Source: Ecdyonurus torrentis
Lineage: Eukaryota; Arthropoda; Insecta; Ephemeroptera; Heptageniidae
Assembly (NCBI GenBank): GCA_949318235.1
Contig: OX439135.1
Span: 23,576,957 to 23,640,956, forward strand
DNA length: 64,000 nt
Reading direction: 5' to 3'
The notes beneath the pieces are model-generated. The model was not told the DNA's origin, did not search any database, and was given only the letters and a program-made list of their open reading frames with translations. Positions 20,601 to 32,303 of the stretch are shown one piece after another; within the stretch, counting starts at the first letter, position 1, and each line of letters opens with the position of its first letter. A program made the position numbers and the translations under genes.

Positions 20601-21794
20601 TAGGCTTACTCTGTTGATCGCATGTATCAAATACACAAATCCAATCGTATTAATTAAATCTTTCATTTTACCCATTGTATCAAAATTGTTATGCTTATTG
20701 TTATATTTTTACTCACATTTTCACCAAATATATTTATGAACTATCAGGATTCATTTGAAAAACATAAAAAAATGGTTCAAAAAAAATGACAAAAAATGCT
20801 CTCATTAATACTTGCTGGTACAGTTTAGTTGATTTTTTTTTGTTTTTAAAAAAATTGTAAATTTAATTCTTCTTTATTGATATAATTTTTATTTATTTAT
20901 TTATTTTATTTTATTTTTTACGTTAACAATTTATGAAAACTCAAAATTGCTGTTTGTGCTATTGAACTTTCATTGAACTTTATTTTTTTTATTTTTATTT
21001 ATTTTTTTTTTTTTTTGCAAACTAATTATGAATTAAAAAAAAAATAGAAGAAGACAACACGGTACTGAAATAACAAATATTCAAAATTAAAAATTCGGTC
21101 CCCACTTATGAACAATGAGGAAGGTGAATTATTTTTAACCCCCACTTTCTATGACATTGTTGAAAAGAGCGTTAAAAAGTTTTGAGGCGTTGTTTTTCTT
21201 AAAACGATTGGAGCACGAGAAGTATTTTTAATTAATTTTTGAAAATCAATCTAAAAAGCCTGTGACGTCATCAATCTGGCATTTATTTCAAAAAGTATTG
21301 ACCGTAGAAGGTTCAGTAGCCAGTTTTTTGAAATCCTGAGAACGAGCTGATTTCATTATAAACTGGTTACTGAACCTCGAACGATTAGTATTTGCCTAGA
21401 AAAAAGGGGACTGATGGAGTCACAGGCTTTCTAAGCCGAATTTTCAAAAATTAATTAAAAATACTTCGCATGCTCCAATCGTCCTAAGAAAAAATACCAA
21501 CCTCCAAATTTTTTAAAGCTTTTTCCTAAAATATCATAAACTCAACAAAAACATTTCCTATTCACCTTCCTCATTGTTAGTGAATCAGTCATTTTTATAA
21601 TTATGTAACTTATGACCTACTTTTATGTTTTAGTGGTGCAAATGGTCGCTCAAGTGATGCAAGAGTTTTCTGGGGAGGAACCTCAACTATTGAATGTGGT
21701 CCAAGATGAGGTGGAGAAACTGTTAAATCGACGTGTCAGACTGAATGACATTCACGCCCTGACATGTATCGTGAACTCAAATGAAGAAATATAA
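17652..21794 (+). CDS. Five-exon gene for a basic 294-aa protein of unknown function
   Basis: Exons are 17652-17709, 18380-18511, 19263-19382, 19640-20053 and 21634-21794. Each junction has GT/AG (donors GTATGT, GTAAGT, GTAAAT, GTAAGT), all four introns are phase 1, and the joined frame is open from ATG (MKHRTLRKQIKRR) to TAA, followed by AATAAA at 21875-21880. The first 110 residues are very rich in Lys/Arg, including a KRARTE-type nuclear localisation signal (about residue 110). Residues about 165-215 hold RVRFERVYFY followed by RRVPSTG, faintly like the V-x-F-x2-V-x-x-Y ... VPS-x-G core of cysteine/serine-rich nuclear proteins, but too weak to name. The C terminus (from about 243) is helical and amphipathic. 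Introns 2 and 4 contain MITEs and a hAT-like element. It is a likely nuclear protein, and the only candidate host gene here with a complete structure. Confidence 0.72.
18630..18798. mobile_element. MITE in intron 2 of the five-exon gene
   Basis: Inverted ends AGAGCGCCAAAATAGT and ACTATTTTGGCGCTGT enclose about 169 bp, with CTAG on both sides (18626-18629, 18799-18802). The internal open frame is incidental. Confidence 0.7.
18843..19239. mobile_element. TTAA-flanked hairpin MITE in intron 2
   Basis: The ends AGCCCATGTCAAC and GTTAACATAAGCT are inverted repeats flanked by TTAA (18839-18842 and 19240-19243). Arms include ATCATTTAG/CTAAATGAT and the TACTAGATTG block. The centre contains a second inverted pair starting ACGGTTATTTCACGTAT, which shares GGTTATTTCAC with the Kolobok terminus at 7966-7976. 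Confidence 0.75.
20114..21104. mobile_element. hAT-like element in intron 4, degenerate
   Basis: It begins TAGGGACGGGATCTCTAGTT and ends with a GGTCCCC-like complement. It is related to the better-preserved element at 29660-30353 (shared CAGTTTTTGGAAACTGAAAA block). I could not confirm a matching 8-bp duplication here. It is non-coding. Confidence 0.55.
21111..21578. repeat. Fold-back element in intron 4
   Basis: AACAATGAGGAAGGTGAAT at the left is mirrored by ATTCACCTTCCTCATTGTT at the right; arms run on through the GATTGGAGCA and AAGCCTGTGA blocks. The loop is about 60-100 bp. It lies just upstream of exon 5 and would bring the exon 5 acceptor near a long intronic stem. Confidence 0.75.
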
Positions 21795-22330
21795 AAATAC
21801 ATTAACCTTATATGAATATAATAACTATTTATGTTTTATCTCTTAATTATACATAACATTTAGTAAATTCATTTAATAAAACAGTCTTTTTTCTAAAATT
21901 AAAAAAAAAAAAAAAAAGTTGATTTATTGCCAAAAGTATACTGAATAGTCCAACATGGAAGTGAAACTTGTTGGAAAATTCTGTATTATTATTATTTTTT
22001 TTTGCTTTGTAACTACAAAGAAATCTGTACTAGAAATAAAAAAATTTCATTCGTTATGAGATATGAAGTTACAGAATCAGCCCCCTGAATTGTATACTGA
22101 ACTACTAAAAATTTGAATTTGTCCCGGGAAAAAATGCTTTTCAAATTTATTTTTTTAAAGTAACTATTGACTCTAGAATAAAAATAAATTGAAAGCTTAA
22201 AATACAAGGATACAATAAAAAAAATTGTAAAGTTGCACAAACTATAATATTTAATTAACCTAATTACCATAATTAAATTTTAGGATCATTTTTGCTCACT
22301 ATCTAGCAGTGAATGATGATGAAAAAGGAA

Positions 22331-22402
22331 GGAGACTCGTTACCTTAAATGGTAACGCAGTGGTCTGGGACATCAAAGATCAGGGTTCGATTCTCCGTGG
22401 AA
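22331..22402 (+). other. tRNA-like sequence, possible SINE head
   Basis: A GGTAACGCAGTGG stretch resembling box A is followed by GGGTTCGATTC resembling box B at a tRNA-like distance. A full cloverleaf is not evident, so I treat it as a tRNA-derived relic rather than a gene. Confidence 0.35.
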
Positions 22403-22628
22403 TCGAATTCATTTTCAATGTCAGTTTACTGCTTATATAACACGAATTAACACTTTCAAGAAATAAATATATATAAAAAAAGTTTGTCAAATGCTGAGTA
22501 TTGTTATTCATTGCTCCAGTATGGGGTTGGAGCGCACTCCGTGTGACGTCATGCGCATACAATTAACCAATTAACCTATAAAGGCAATATTGAACGCAAA
22601 GGTGGTAGAATTTTTACATATTATTGTA

Positions 22629-22659
<31 letters not shown>

Positions 22660-23329
22660 CTAAATATTATTATTAACATTTTTTTAAACAATAATGTTAT
22701 GTGTAATAAAGAAATAAATACAATGACTTTACATATAAGCAAATCTATATTCGGCATAATATATAAAATTTATTCTAAAAAAATTAGTTTTTGTATTTTG
22801 AAATATAAAATTTTTATTATTATTATTTTATTTTTATATTTAAATAATAACATTACTTTTAAATGCTAGATTTAATGCCAAGTGTATAATGTACCGACAG
22901 GAATTGAATAACCTGCACAACAATAGAACGAAAAGCAACACTGTATGCCCGTTCTACTGTCTGTTATTTCAGCGCTCTGTTCCCCTCATACCTGTTATCT
23001 GTAATATCAAACACATCCTGTCTTATTTCTTGACCAAGTCGACGCTCAACACGTTTAGTAAACAACCAAAAACTTGATCTCTATAATAAATACATATTGA
23101 CTGATGTTACAATGTTTGCAACATATTTATGTAATAAAATGATAAATTTTGTTAAAATATTATATATTTTGATATAATATAAATATTGTGGTTATTAGGG
23201 AAATAAAAAGACACGTGAAGCATTATAATATTACGATTTCTGATATAACTGAATTTTATTTACCATTGTCTTATAATTAGTAAAGTAATATAATTTAAAC
23301 TTTTGTTTTACGTGTTTAAAAATAAATTT

Positions 23330-23331
<2 letters not shown>

Positions 23332-23408
<77 letters not shown>
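23332..23408. repeat. (TA)n microsatellite, mariner target
   Basis: The tract is broken once near 23368-23371 by an extra A run. It continues on the far side of the mariner element at 24787-24812, so the element inserted into this tract. Confidence 0.9.
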
Positions 23409-23411
<3 letters not shown>

Positions 23412-24786
23412 GGTGTCCATAAAGTCTCTGAGGGTGTTTAGACGTTAATAAAACACATAAGGCTAAACGTAAAATAAACTTTTTATATATCAAATTAAAG
23501 CTTGAATTATGACAATTTTGAAAATCAAAACATAAATGCAATCAGATTATTATTAATCTTGCTGCATCAAAAACCACAAAATAAGAGAAAATTGACGTCC
23601 GATTTGCACATTTTAACGCTTGCATCATCCGAAAAAACACATACAGATTCAAAATTTGTAAGGTCTCACTCGAGTTTTCTGAAACATTACCTCAAGGCCT
23701 CTCAACATGCGCCCATTGGTAGCACGACACACGTCGAGACGAACCTCTAGCTCGCGCGACACGTTGCGGAGAGTCTGCGGAGTGATGGCCTCGATAGCGG
23801 CGGTGATACGCTGCTTCAACTTACGCATGGCACGCACTTTCGTCTTGAAGACCTGGTCCTTGACGTAGCCCCAGAGATAAAAGTCGGGTGGCGTGAGATC
23901 AGGAGACGAGTGCATTGCGTGTTTGTGTGATAAAGTAAAAACTGACAGAACGTGTGTTTCTGGAGCACTGAACGTCCAGACACAGCTCGTACGTTCGAAC
24001 GTGGCAGGTCTAAAGGTAATTATTTGGTGCGCAGTCCTGTACGATAGTGTGATCGGCCCGTTCATCTTCCACGAGCCAACTGTCCACTGGAACAACTACC
24101 TGAACATGCTGGAGATTTACGCCATCCCTTAGCTGCTGCAGGCCCAAACGGAGTGGGGTTACGAGCTCATCTTCCAGCAGGACGGAGCGCTCCCACATTG
24201 GGCGCACGTTGTCAGAGACGAGCTGGATGAGGTGTTTCTAGGCAGATGGCTACGTTGTGGTGGACCCATGGCGTGGGTTCTCAGGTCTTCTGATCTCACG
24301 CCACCCGACTTTTATCTCCTCTGGGGCTACGTCAAGGACCAGGTCTTCAAGACGAAAGTGCGTGCCATGCGTGAGTTGAAGCAGCGTATCACCGCCGCTA
24401 TCGAGGCCATCACTCCGCAGACTCTCCGCAACGTGTCGCGCGAGCTAGAGGTTCGTCTCGACGTGTGTCGTGCTACCAATGGGCGCATGTTGAGAGGCCT
24501 TGAGGTAATGCTTCAGAAAACTCGAGTGAGACCTTACAAATTTTGAATCTGTATGTGTTTTTTCAGATGACGCAAGCGTTAAAATGTGCAAATCGGACGT
24601 CAATTTTCTCTTATTTTGTGGTTTTTGATGCAGCAAGATTAATAATAATCTGATTGCATTTATGTTTAGATTTTCAAAATTGTCATAATTCAAGCTTTAA
24701 TTTGATATATAACAAGTTTATTTTACGTTTAGCCTTATGTGTTTTATTAACGTCTAAACACCCTCAGAGACTTTATGGACACCCTG
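23409..24786. mobile_element. Mariner-family element with its 3' half duplicated in inverted orientation
   Basis: The ends are CAGGGTGTCCATAAAGTCTC and its complement, flanked by TA within a (TA)n tract. Normal mariner termini are about 30 bp; here the inverted repeat is about 495 bp per side (23409-23903 and 24290-24786) and includes the last third of the transposase. The left copy therefore encodes the transposase C terminus on the minus strand and has replaced the 5' half of the gene. Confidence 0.85.
23905..24546 (+). pseudogene. Mariner transposase, 5'-truncated and frameshifted
   Basis: The conceptual protein shows the DDE core of mariner/Tc1 transposases: IGPFIF and the TVHWNNYL region, FQQDGALPH (second catalytic Asp), then RSSDLTPPDFYL-WGYVKDQ (third Asp) about 34 residues later, and a C-terminal LRNVSRELE-x-RLDVCRATNG stretch ending TGA at 24546. 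There is a stop at 24130-24132 (after EIYAIP), and an extra base around FYL/LWGY shifts the frame. The N-terminal DNA-binding domain and first catalytic Asp are absent, replaced by the inverted copy of the 3' end. It cannot encode active transposase but keeps both termini, so it could be moved in trans. Confidence 0.85.
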
Positions 24787-24790
24787 TATA

Positions 24791-24821
<31 letters not shown>

Positions 24822-25469
24822 TATCACAAAATAATCACTAAAATCGATGGTATAGTATTTTTTTTTTTTTTTTTTTAAAGAAAGTGCAAGTAGTGTATCT
24901 TATCTTATAAAATTGCAACCTAAAAAAATATACCATGAATACGAGTTACAAATTCTTCTCGCGACGTAATGATAATAACTTGAACAGCATTCTACTTATA
25001 GTAGCGAGTGTGTCCTGCATTAGCTGCAACAACACATCGCAATTTAGGTATACAATTTATAACACTACATAAAGACTATGAAATATTTCAATTGCATTAT
25101 TACATTTAATTCAAAATAATTTTAATATCCAGAGATTTATTAGTTCATTTGATTCACCAACTATTGTTTAAAATTATTTCATTGTGTATATTTTTTTATC
25201 GTAATATTTTATTTATATAACTTTTCAAATATTTTATTTTTTGAATAATATTCAGATAGAAAGAACAAAATTGTCAACAAAATATATCACATACAGCATG
25301 CATCAAGTCTGGTGAGATATTTTACCTAAAAGAGATGAGGAGAAGTAGAGGAGGGGACTTTTATTTTTCTTAGAAATAGCTATGTTGCCGGTTTTTTCAT
25401 ATTCCCATAAGGATAATGTATTGCAGGTTATTCAATTCCTGTCGGTACATTACGCTCGTTCGTTCTATC

Positions 25470-25675
25470 GTAAGAGGTAGGAGACCGACTAAAATCTCGC
25501 AAACCGGGACGGTTGCAAATAAAAACAATAACACAAAGTAAAGAAGAAATGTTACTTAAAAATTTAGTAATGCCAAACATGTGAAAACAAGATTAAATAT
25601 TTAAGTTATTACACTTTAAAGATAACATGTAATTGTTGAAATTTAAACTTGAGCGGGAAATTTTAGCTAAATGGA
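25470..25675 (+). repeat. TTAA-MITE fragment
   Basis: It starts with AGAGGTAGGAGACCGACTAA and continues through CTCGCAAACCGGGACGGTTG to ATTTAAACTTGAGCGGGAAA, matching in reverse part of 56536-56934. One end is lost. Confidence 0.6.
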
Positions 25676-25770
25676 CCGGGTTACGTTACGCCCCCTTGCG
25701 ACGCTCGGTCACGTGACTAGGGGCGGAGCTATATGAAGTGTGAGAGAGCACTCAGAATCTCGCACTGCAA

Positions 25771-26078
25771 TAGGTTCTATGCATTCATGTTAAAGTCAAC
25801 GCCATGTTGGATAACTCAATAACATGGTTGGCATAGGAAAATAATTCGTTTTGCCAGTCTAAAAACACTATGCAATATTTTTAAGAGCATTGGTGCTGTA
25901 AATATGTTGAATTATAGCAACTCAAGTATGTGAGAAAAATAACAATAACAAAAAATTAACTAATTTCTCAAAGAAAATTGGCCTAAACGAAGTTTGTCCT
26001 ATGCTTAGCAATGTTATTCACTACTCCAGTATGGCCTCCAAGCGCACTAAATGTGACATCATGCGCATACACCCTATA
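25771..26078 (-). mobile_element. MITE family A copy
   Basis: Opposite orientation to 16048-16359; shared blocks are CACTATGCAATATTTTTAAG, TTGTCCTATGCTTAGCAATG and the CGCATACACCCTATA end. Non-coding. Confidence 0.75.
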
Positions 26079-27269
26079 GCATAGAAAGAACATTGGCGAC
26101 CGGAAAAAACAATTATTATTAATTATTTGCTTACCAAATATTTATTAAAATTGTTAAGTATTTTGTTGTTTATGCGTGTAAAAACTTTTTAGCCACTCCT
26201 GGCGTATCTTCCCATTTTTTTCTGAAGAACAAACCTCGAGTAAAAGTGTTGAAAGAACAAGTGGTTCAATTTCAATCCATAAATGCGGTTATGCTCTTGT
26301 CATTTCAATCTAAAGTAAACAATCAATATAAAACGAATTTTACTTTTTAATGTGAAACAATTAAAATACTTAGATTTTTTTTTAAATATATCTCCCCTTT
26401 ATTTTATCAAAGCAAAATAGTCACTTTTTAATATATATAATATCGTCTAAATTTTCTACTATTATGCTTTTTTTTATTATTATTATTATTCTTATAATAT
26501 AAATTACAATTTTTTTTGGTAAATAAATTCCTTATAAAATGAAAGCACGTGATATTAAATGAATTATTACGCAATATATGTATTTAAAATTAATACAATT
26601 AATTAAATTAATTAACGATTTTTACGTAATAAACTTTTAATATCCCGTGATTTTATTATATAATCAATTACTTTTCTTAGAATTTCATATTAAACCGATA
26701 TTTTTTTTATCTAAATTTTTTGCAGATTTACGCATAGGTATCAATTGCAACCTCATTGTTGGTGGCCCATGTACTACAGTCATGAGACATTACATAACAG
26801 TTAACCCCTTTTTATAATCTCTTTGCGGTGCAATAACATTGCATGTGCATTGTGTCGCGTATTAATTTGTATATAATTATGTTTGTGAGAAGAAGTTTTT
26901 AACAAAATCTCCTTGAATCGCGAGTCGCGACGTGCATGGTCAATACTGTATTAGTCATAATTTTGCCAGGTAGCGGACTGGCAAATATATTTTAACCAGT
27001 TCGCGGAGTAGAGTTTTTTATAGCAGGCACAACAGCATGAGATGAAAATGTTTGATGAGCAATTTAAGAAATATATCCAGAGCCTCTACAGGTTTTTTAT
27101 CAATAATATTAAATGAGAGGAAAAAAAAAAAAAAAAAAAAAACTAAGCATCCAAATCAAACTTAATTGAGGGTTGTATAGATGGCTTGTTATCTCAAAAA
27201 AAATAAATAAATAAAAAAACAAAAAAAACAAAAAAAACTCTAGAACTTGATGATGCCATTTGAAAGTAA

Positions 27270-27556
27270 ACTGTAACAGCTACCTATGATACAATTTTCT
27301 GAACCCGTGACCATCAGATAAGAGAGAAAATAATTATTGAAATTAAAAGGGGCTAAAAATCATAATTTAAAATCTAGCCTGATGACCCCCCCCCCCCCCA
27401 TTTTATTTTTTATTATTATTATTATTTTTTTTTTTACATTTTTGAAGATACCATATCCTATAATGTATCACTGTGCAAAATTTCAGATGTTTCTTTCTTC
27501 ATAGTAGTTTTAGTAAAATCCCGCAGTAGTACTTGATTTCCCGCCTTCAAAGTACC
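27270..27556 (-). repeat. TTAA-MITE family D copy, degenerate
   Basis: The reverse complement of the family at 62028-62368, 53659-53955 and 40967-41307: AACCCGTGACCATCAGATAA, a C run (27389-27399) replacing the GGGGTCACCATGC block, and TTTCCCGCCTT at the end. Confidence 0.7.
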
Positions 27557-28069
27557 CATGAATGTACATTTTAATTATTACGTATATCGTATATCGTTAA
27601 ATTATAACAATAATATTTTTCTTTAATAGTTAAATAAAGTGGCATTTTAAAATTGCGTTTTGTAAAGTTATGTATCCTTTTTTAGCAGATACATATACAT
27701 TGTTTTGTATACTGATGGTCAGAGATGGTATACAGATAGTATACATATAATAGGAGAAATAAAGGAAATAAATAATTTTTAAAGTTAATTGCTCTTATAT
27801 TTATCTTTAGGATGATAATTATAAATATTCAATGAAAAACGGAATAAAAAAAAGCGTAAACATATATTGAATATTATGTTTGATTATATATAATAGTTTA
27901 TATGATTGATAAAAAAGTTATAATAAAACCTCTATAATATTTATTACTTTAGTAAAGTGAATAATTATAGTATATAGACTACGGAATTTGACTAAAAAGT
28001 TATTGTTGTTATAAAGAAAGAAAAATCTGAAATTTGGCACAATGATATACACAGTATAGCCCGAATAAA

Positions 28070-29600
28070 AAAGATTCAGTTCTACTTGAATTCTTTTTTT
28101 AAAAATAAATATTCATTTGGAAGCGCTTCTAAATAATTTTTTTGTTGCAAAAAAGACACCATTTAGAACTGTTTTTATTTTTATTCATTTTTATTTATTT
28201 TTATTTTTTTAGAACTCTTTTGGAACTTTATTCCCACGGTAATTATATTGACAGCCCCTGATGCATTCTATTTGAGTTCTTTTAAATAAAATAAAAACAA
28301 TTCTTTTTGGGTTCTTTTTAAATAAAATAAAGCAGTTCTTTTTCAGTTCCTTTCTTATTATATTTTATTTATTATTATTTTGATACACCTCCCCTCCCTG
28401 CCTTCTATATAATGTAGTCAAATGTATTTAAGCTCGTGTAACTCGTGCTCGTGCTACATGCCCAGCGGAACGAATCTGATCTTAGAATCATCTTTCGATT
28501 TCCTGTCGTTTGGCGCTAATTTGGAGGCTCTATCTTTAATAGGTTCCGAGAAAATCGTACTTTTTATACCATATTTCAGGTTAAAGGGGTGAAGGAGGCG
28601 GAATATCAAAATTCTGACGAGTTACTCCAGATAGATCTCGACGAGATATAATCGTGTCCAAAATATGAAACTAAACGTTTGAAAATTGGAGATGTGGCAG
28701 CTCCAAAACCATTTTGAAGAGTCATTTTTCCCTTATAACTTCAGTATTTTTTGTCCGATTTGAATAAAATTAAACATGTAGCCCTCCCTTAACACTAGAA
28801 AGAATTTATTCTTAAAAGAAAAGTTGAAAAGTTTTCTGTTCCTACACAAAAAGCAAAAAACCAGCAAACATTTCTTTTAAGTTAATTTTTTTACTGCATA
28901 CAGTCTGGAAAAATTTATTTTTTATCGCATTAAAAAAATTAAATAATTTTTGCATTAATTGATGAAATTAATTATCAATCAATTTTTGAAAATTCGCGCA
29001 TTTATAATAAAAAAATTTAATGAATGGAATTTATTTAGAAATCATTTTTATAAAATGTTTTTGTGGAACTCTTTTGGAATTCATTATATTTATAAAGAAC
29101 TCAAAAAGAATTGTTAGAAAATTTTCAAAATAAAATTAACTATTTTAGAACTCTTATAGCATTCAACATGATTTATAGACCTCATTTTCAAAATAAAAAA
29201 GAACTCAAAAAGAACTGGATTGAAAAATATTATTTAATATTATTTTTAAAAATTCAATTGGAATCGTTTTGCAAATAAAAAATTCATTTAGAACTGTGAG
29301 CAAAATTAATAATAAATAAAAAAAACTTTTTGGAATTCATTATAAAAATAGATGTTATTTAGAACTGTTTCATTTAATTTATTTTTATTTATTTAATTTT
29401 AGAGAATTCATATAGAACTGTAAAATATAAAAAGAAATTAAATAGAACGGTGCTTAAAAATTCTATTTAATGTTAGAACTGTTTAGAACTGCTTTTTTAT
29501 TAAAAACAACGTAAAAGAATTCAAATTTATTGAAAAAACCCCAAAAGAAATCATTTAAAATTTATTTAGAACTGGAATATTTTTATGCGGGAGGATAATA
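28070..29600. repeat. Region of recurrent AGAACT / AGTTCT motifs
   Basis: More than fifteen copies of TAGAACTSTTTTGGAATTC-like words or their complements are scattered in both orientations (for example near 28157, 28209, 28271, 28327, 29066, 29147, 29195, 29352, 29475 and 29562). The central part (28440-28800) is free of them and unrelated to other repeats here. No gene is evident. Confidence 0.5.
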
Positions 29601-29659
29601 ATTAATAAGAATAATAAGTAAGTCTATTTAAAAATGAAATAAAATTGGGGAGTTATCAT

Positions 29660-30353
29660 TAGGGACCGGATCTCCAGTTTGTTCAGTTTTTGAAATATGC
29701 ATGCTAGGTCACATCTGAGTTTAGATGTCGACGAATCATGAAGTTTTATTGCCAAAAATGCAAAAAAGTTTGGACTGAAAAAAACTGTTTTTAAAATTTG
29801 TAAACTGGGTCAGTTATTTTAAGTTTTTTCAGTTTTTCCCAGTTTTTCTCAGTTTTTGGAAACTGAAAATGGACTTTTACTGGAAAAAAACTTAAAATAA
29901 CGTGTTCTAACAAAAAAAAAAAAAAAAAAAAAAAAAAGGACGAAAGAAAGAAAAGAAAAGAAAAAGTTTTTTTTTTTTTTTATTTATTTTTTAGAAAATT
30001 ATTTTCAAAGCATATCTTAAAACTATCGGAATTCAATTCAACTGAACAGCATTAAAAAATTGTTAAAAAGAAGTTCAAAAAGACAAAGAACAGCTCTCAT
30101 TGATACGCGCTGGTATAGTGTATTGGATAATAATTTAACCGATTTTTTTTTCATAAAAAATATAAATTTTATCCTCCTCTGTTGATAATTTTTTTTTTAA
30201 GTTAAAAATTATCAAAACTGAATTTCACTGTTTTTGTATAATTGAACTGAAAGTGAACTGATTTTGCTGTTTTTGCAAACTGATTATGCAAAAAAACTGG
30301 ACTGAATTCAGCACTGAAAATGCACATTTTCAAAACTGAAAATCCGGTCCCTA
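29660..30353. mobile_element. hAT-type MITE with 8-bp duplication
   Basis: The termini TAGGGACCGGATCTCCAGTT and CCGGTCCCTA are flanked by GTTATCAT at 29652-29659 and 30354-30361. Sub-terminal repeats of CAGTTTTTCCCAGTTTTTCT type occur at both ends. 694 bp, non-coding. Confidence 0.85.
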
Positions 30354-30768
30354 GTTATCATGCTAGATTTATTTATTTTATTATTATTTGAAGTTTTACA
30401 ACCTCTCTTACAAGAGCTCGTGTTAATTTAAATAATTATTTTCTTTGATCGTCACGGGTTCTGACAATTTTATCGTAGGATATTAACTTCCAAATAACAT
30501 CATAAAGTTTGCAAGTTTGATTTTAAAATTTTAAGATACAAAAAAGCCATCGAAATACAAACGTTAAATTGCTATAACATATATTTCATAAATTCTTTTT
30601 TTTTCTCTGTGCGCACTGTGCACATATTCATATAATCTCAAATTATTATATTTTTATTTATTAAAACTTAATCGGAGTTAGCAGACGTTTTATTTGGTTT
30701 TATTTGGCTTGTATTTTGTAAAACGTTTTATTCTCATTATTTTCATGTGTGCACCAAGTGTTAACTTG

Positions 30769-30937
<169 letters not shown>

Positions 30938-31554
30938 ATTAATAAAAATATTATTTTTATTTGCGGGTATATAACTATAATCACTTTGCGTAATTATATG
31001 TAGTTATTATATTATTAATCATTAATATAATTATTAATTGCATTTACTTTCAAAAGAAAAAAATCTGCAATTGCGTGAATAAAATGCCTATCGTTTCATT
31101 CACACACTATGAAAGAACAAATTTAGAAGTTCCAAAGCTATTTTACATGTTAAATCATAATTTACATACCAACCATTATATACAGCAATATTTATATAAA
31201 ATGATAGTAAAAATAATTATTATTATTGCAGTTATTCATTATGTTTCACAATTCAATCTCTGATCTTACTCTGGTTCGTTCAATCTTTTCGTAAAAAAAT
31301 ATATTGAAGTGAAAAAGTATTTTTGTTTTAATTTATTTTTTTGTCATTAAATTTCACCCAATTTTTTTCTTTCTTCTTTTAGTCGGTAGCTAAGATGATG
31401 CATTAATTTGAAATTTATTAAATAAATTATGTTTTTGCCTAAAAGTATTTTTAAATAATTTTCTCCCCAGCCTAAAATACACGCGCGGCATATGGCACTT
31501 CGTAGTTCCTCCCACACTCGATAGTTCGGTAAAAAATCCGCTAGGGGGAGACTC

Positions 31555-31735
31555 AACGTAACACGGTCCATAAAATTTTTTTGGGTATAAAAAAATATAT
31601 TTTAAATTTACATGATTTTATTTGAAAATTATAGTGTTTGTTTTATTGGAATTAAATAATGTACAAAAAATTGTTGGGAAAATATAGTTCTTCTTTTAGC
31701 GATTTCCGGTCCAAGTCGGTCCCCCACCGCCTTAA
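31555..31735 (+). repeat. TTAA-MITE fragment
   Basis: It shares the TTTAGCGATTTCCGGTCCAA and GTCGGTCCCCCACCGCCTTAA end with the element starting at 56536 (in reverse). The other end is not present. Confidence 0.65.
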
Positions 31736-31895
31736 GATATGGAGCACCTGCCTGACTTCCTACTACTCTCACCAACACTGTAAATCTTGAGCGCATACAG
31801 GTCGTGCCAATCGTTTCATTTTTGGCTACCCTGTTCTCATTCCGGGGCTGATTCCTGGTCCGGAAACGGGTAAGTTCCCGGCTTCCGGACCCGGG

Positions 31896-32080
31896 CGTTT
31901 CCCAAGCGTTTCCAGCGCTGGACCCGAGCGTTTCCAGAGCGTATCCAGCGCTGGACCCGAGCGTTTCCAGCGCTGGACCCAAGCGTTTCCAGCGCTGGAC
32001 CCGAGCGTTTCCAGCGCTGGACCCGAGCGTTTCCAGCGCTGGACCCGAGCGTTTCCAGCGCTGGACCCGAGCGTTTTCAG
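31896..32080. repeat. 22-bp minisatellite GAGCGTTTCCAGCGCTGGACCC
   Basis: About seven to eight near-identical units, with the self-complementary core CCAGCGCTGG. The first units are the most divergent. Confidence 0.9.
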
Positions 32081-32217
32081 AGTTAAATATAATTTTTAAT
32101 TTTAATTAGAAAAATTATTAATTAGCGAGCAAAAAGGATAATATGTATAAACAATTGCAAAAAATTGGTGAAACAATATTCCGGACCTAAAAAACTATAC
32201 TGCGAAGTTTTTTATAT

Positions 32218-32303
32218 CGTTCACCCATCCAAGTATTGACCACGCTCGACGTTGCTTAACTTCGGTGATCGCCTGGATATCGCTCTGGACCGTTCTGCCA
32301 TTG
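32218..32303 (-). other. 5S rRNA-like segment (pseudogene or 5S-derived SINE)
   Basis: On the minus strand it reads GATCACCGAAGTTAAGCAAC, then GTCGAGCGTGGTCAATACTT and GGATGGGTGA, which is the internal control region (box A, intermediate element, box C) of 5S rRNA. The 5' third is diverged and the 3' stem is missing, so it is not a functional 5S gene. It could serve as a pol III promoter, as in 5S-derived SINEs. Confidence 0.72.

Noticed and set aside
32218..32303. Functional 5S rRNA gene
   Set aside because: Only the internal control region is preserved; the 5' third is diverged and the 3' strand of the terminal stem is missing.
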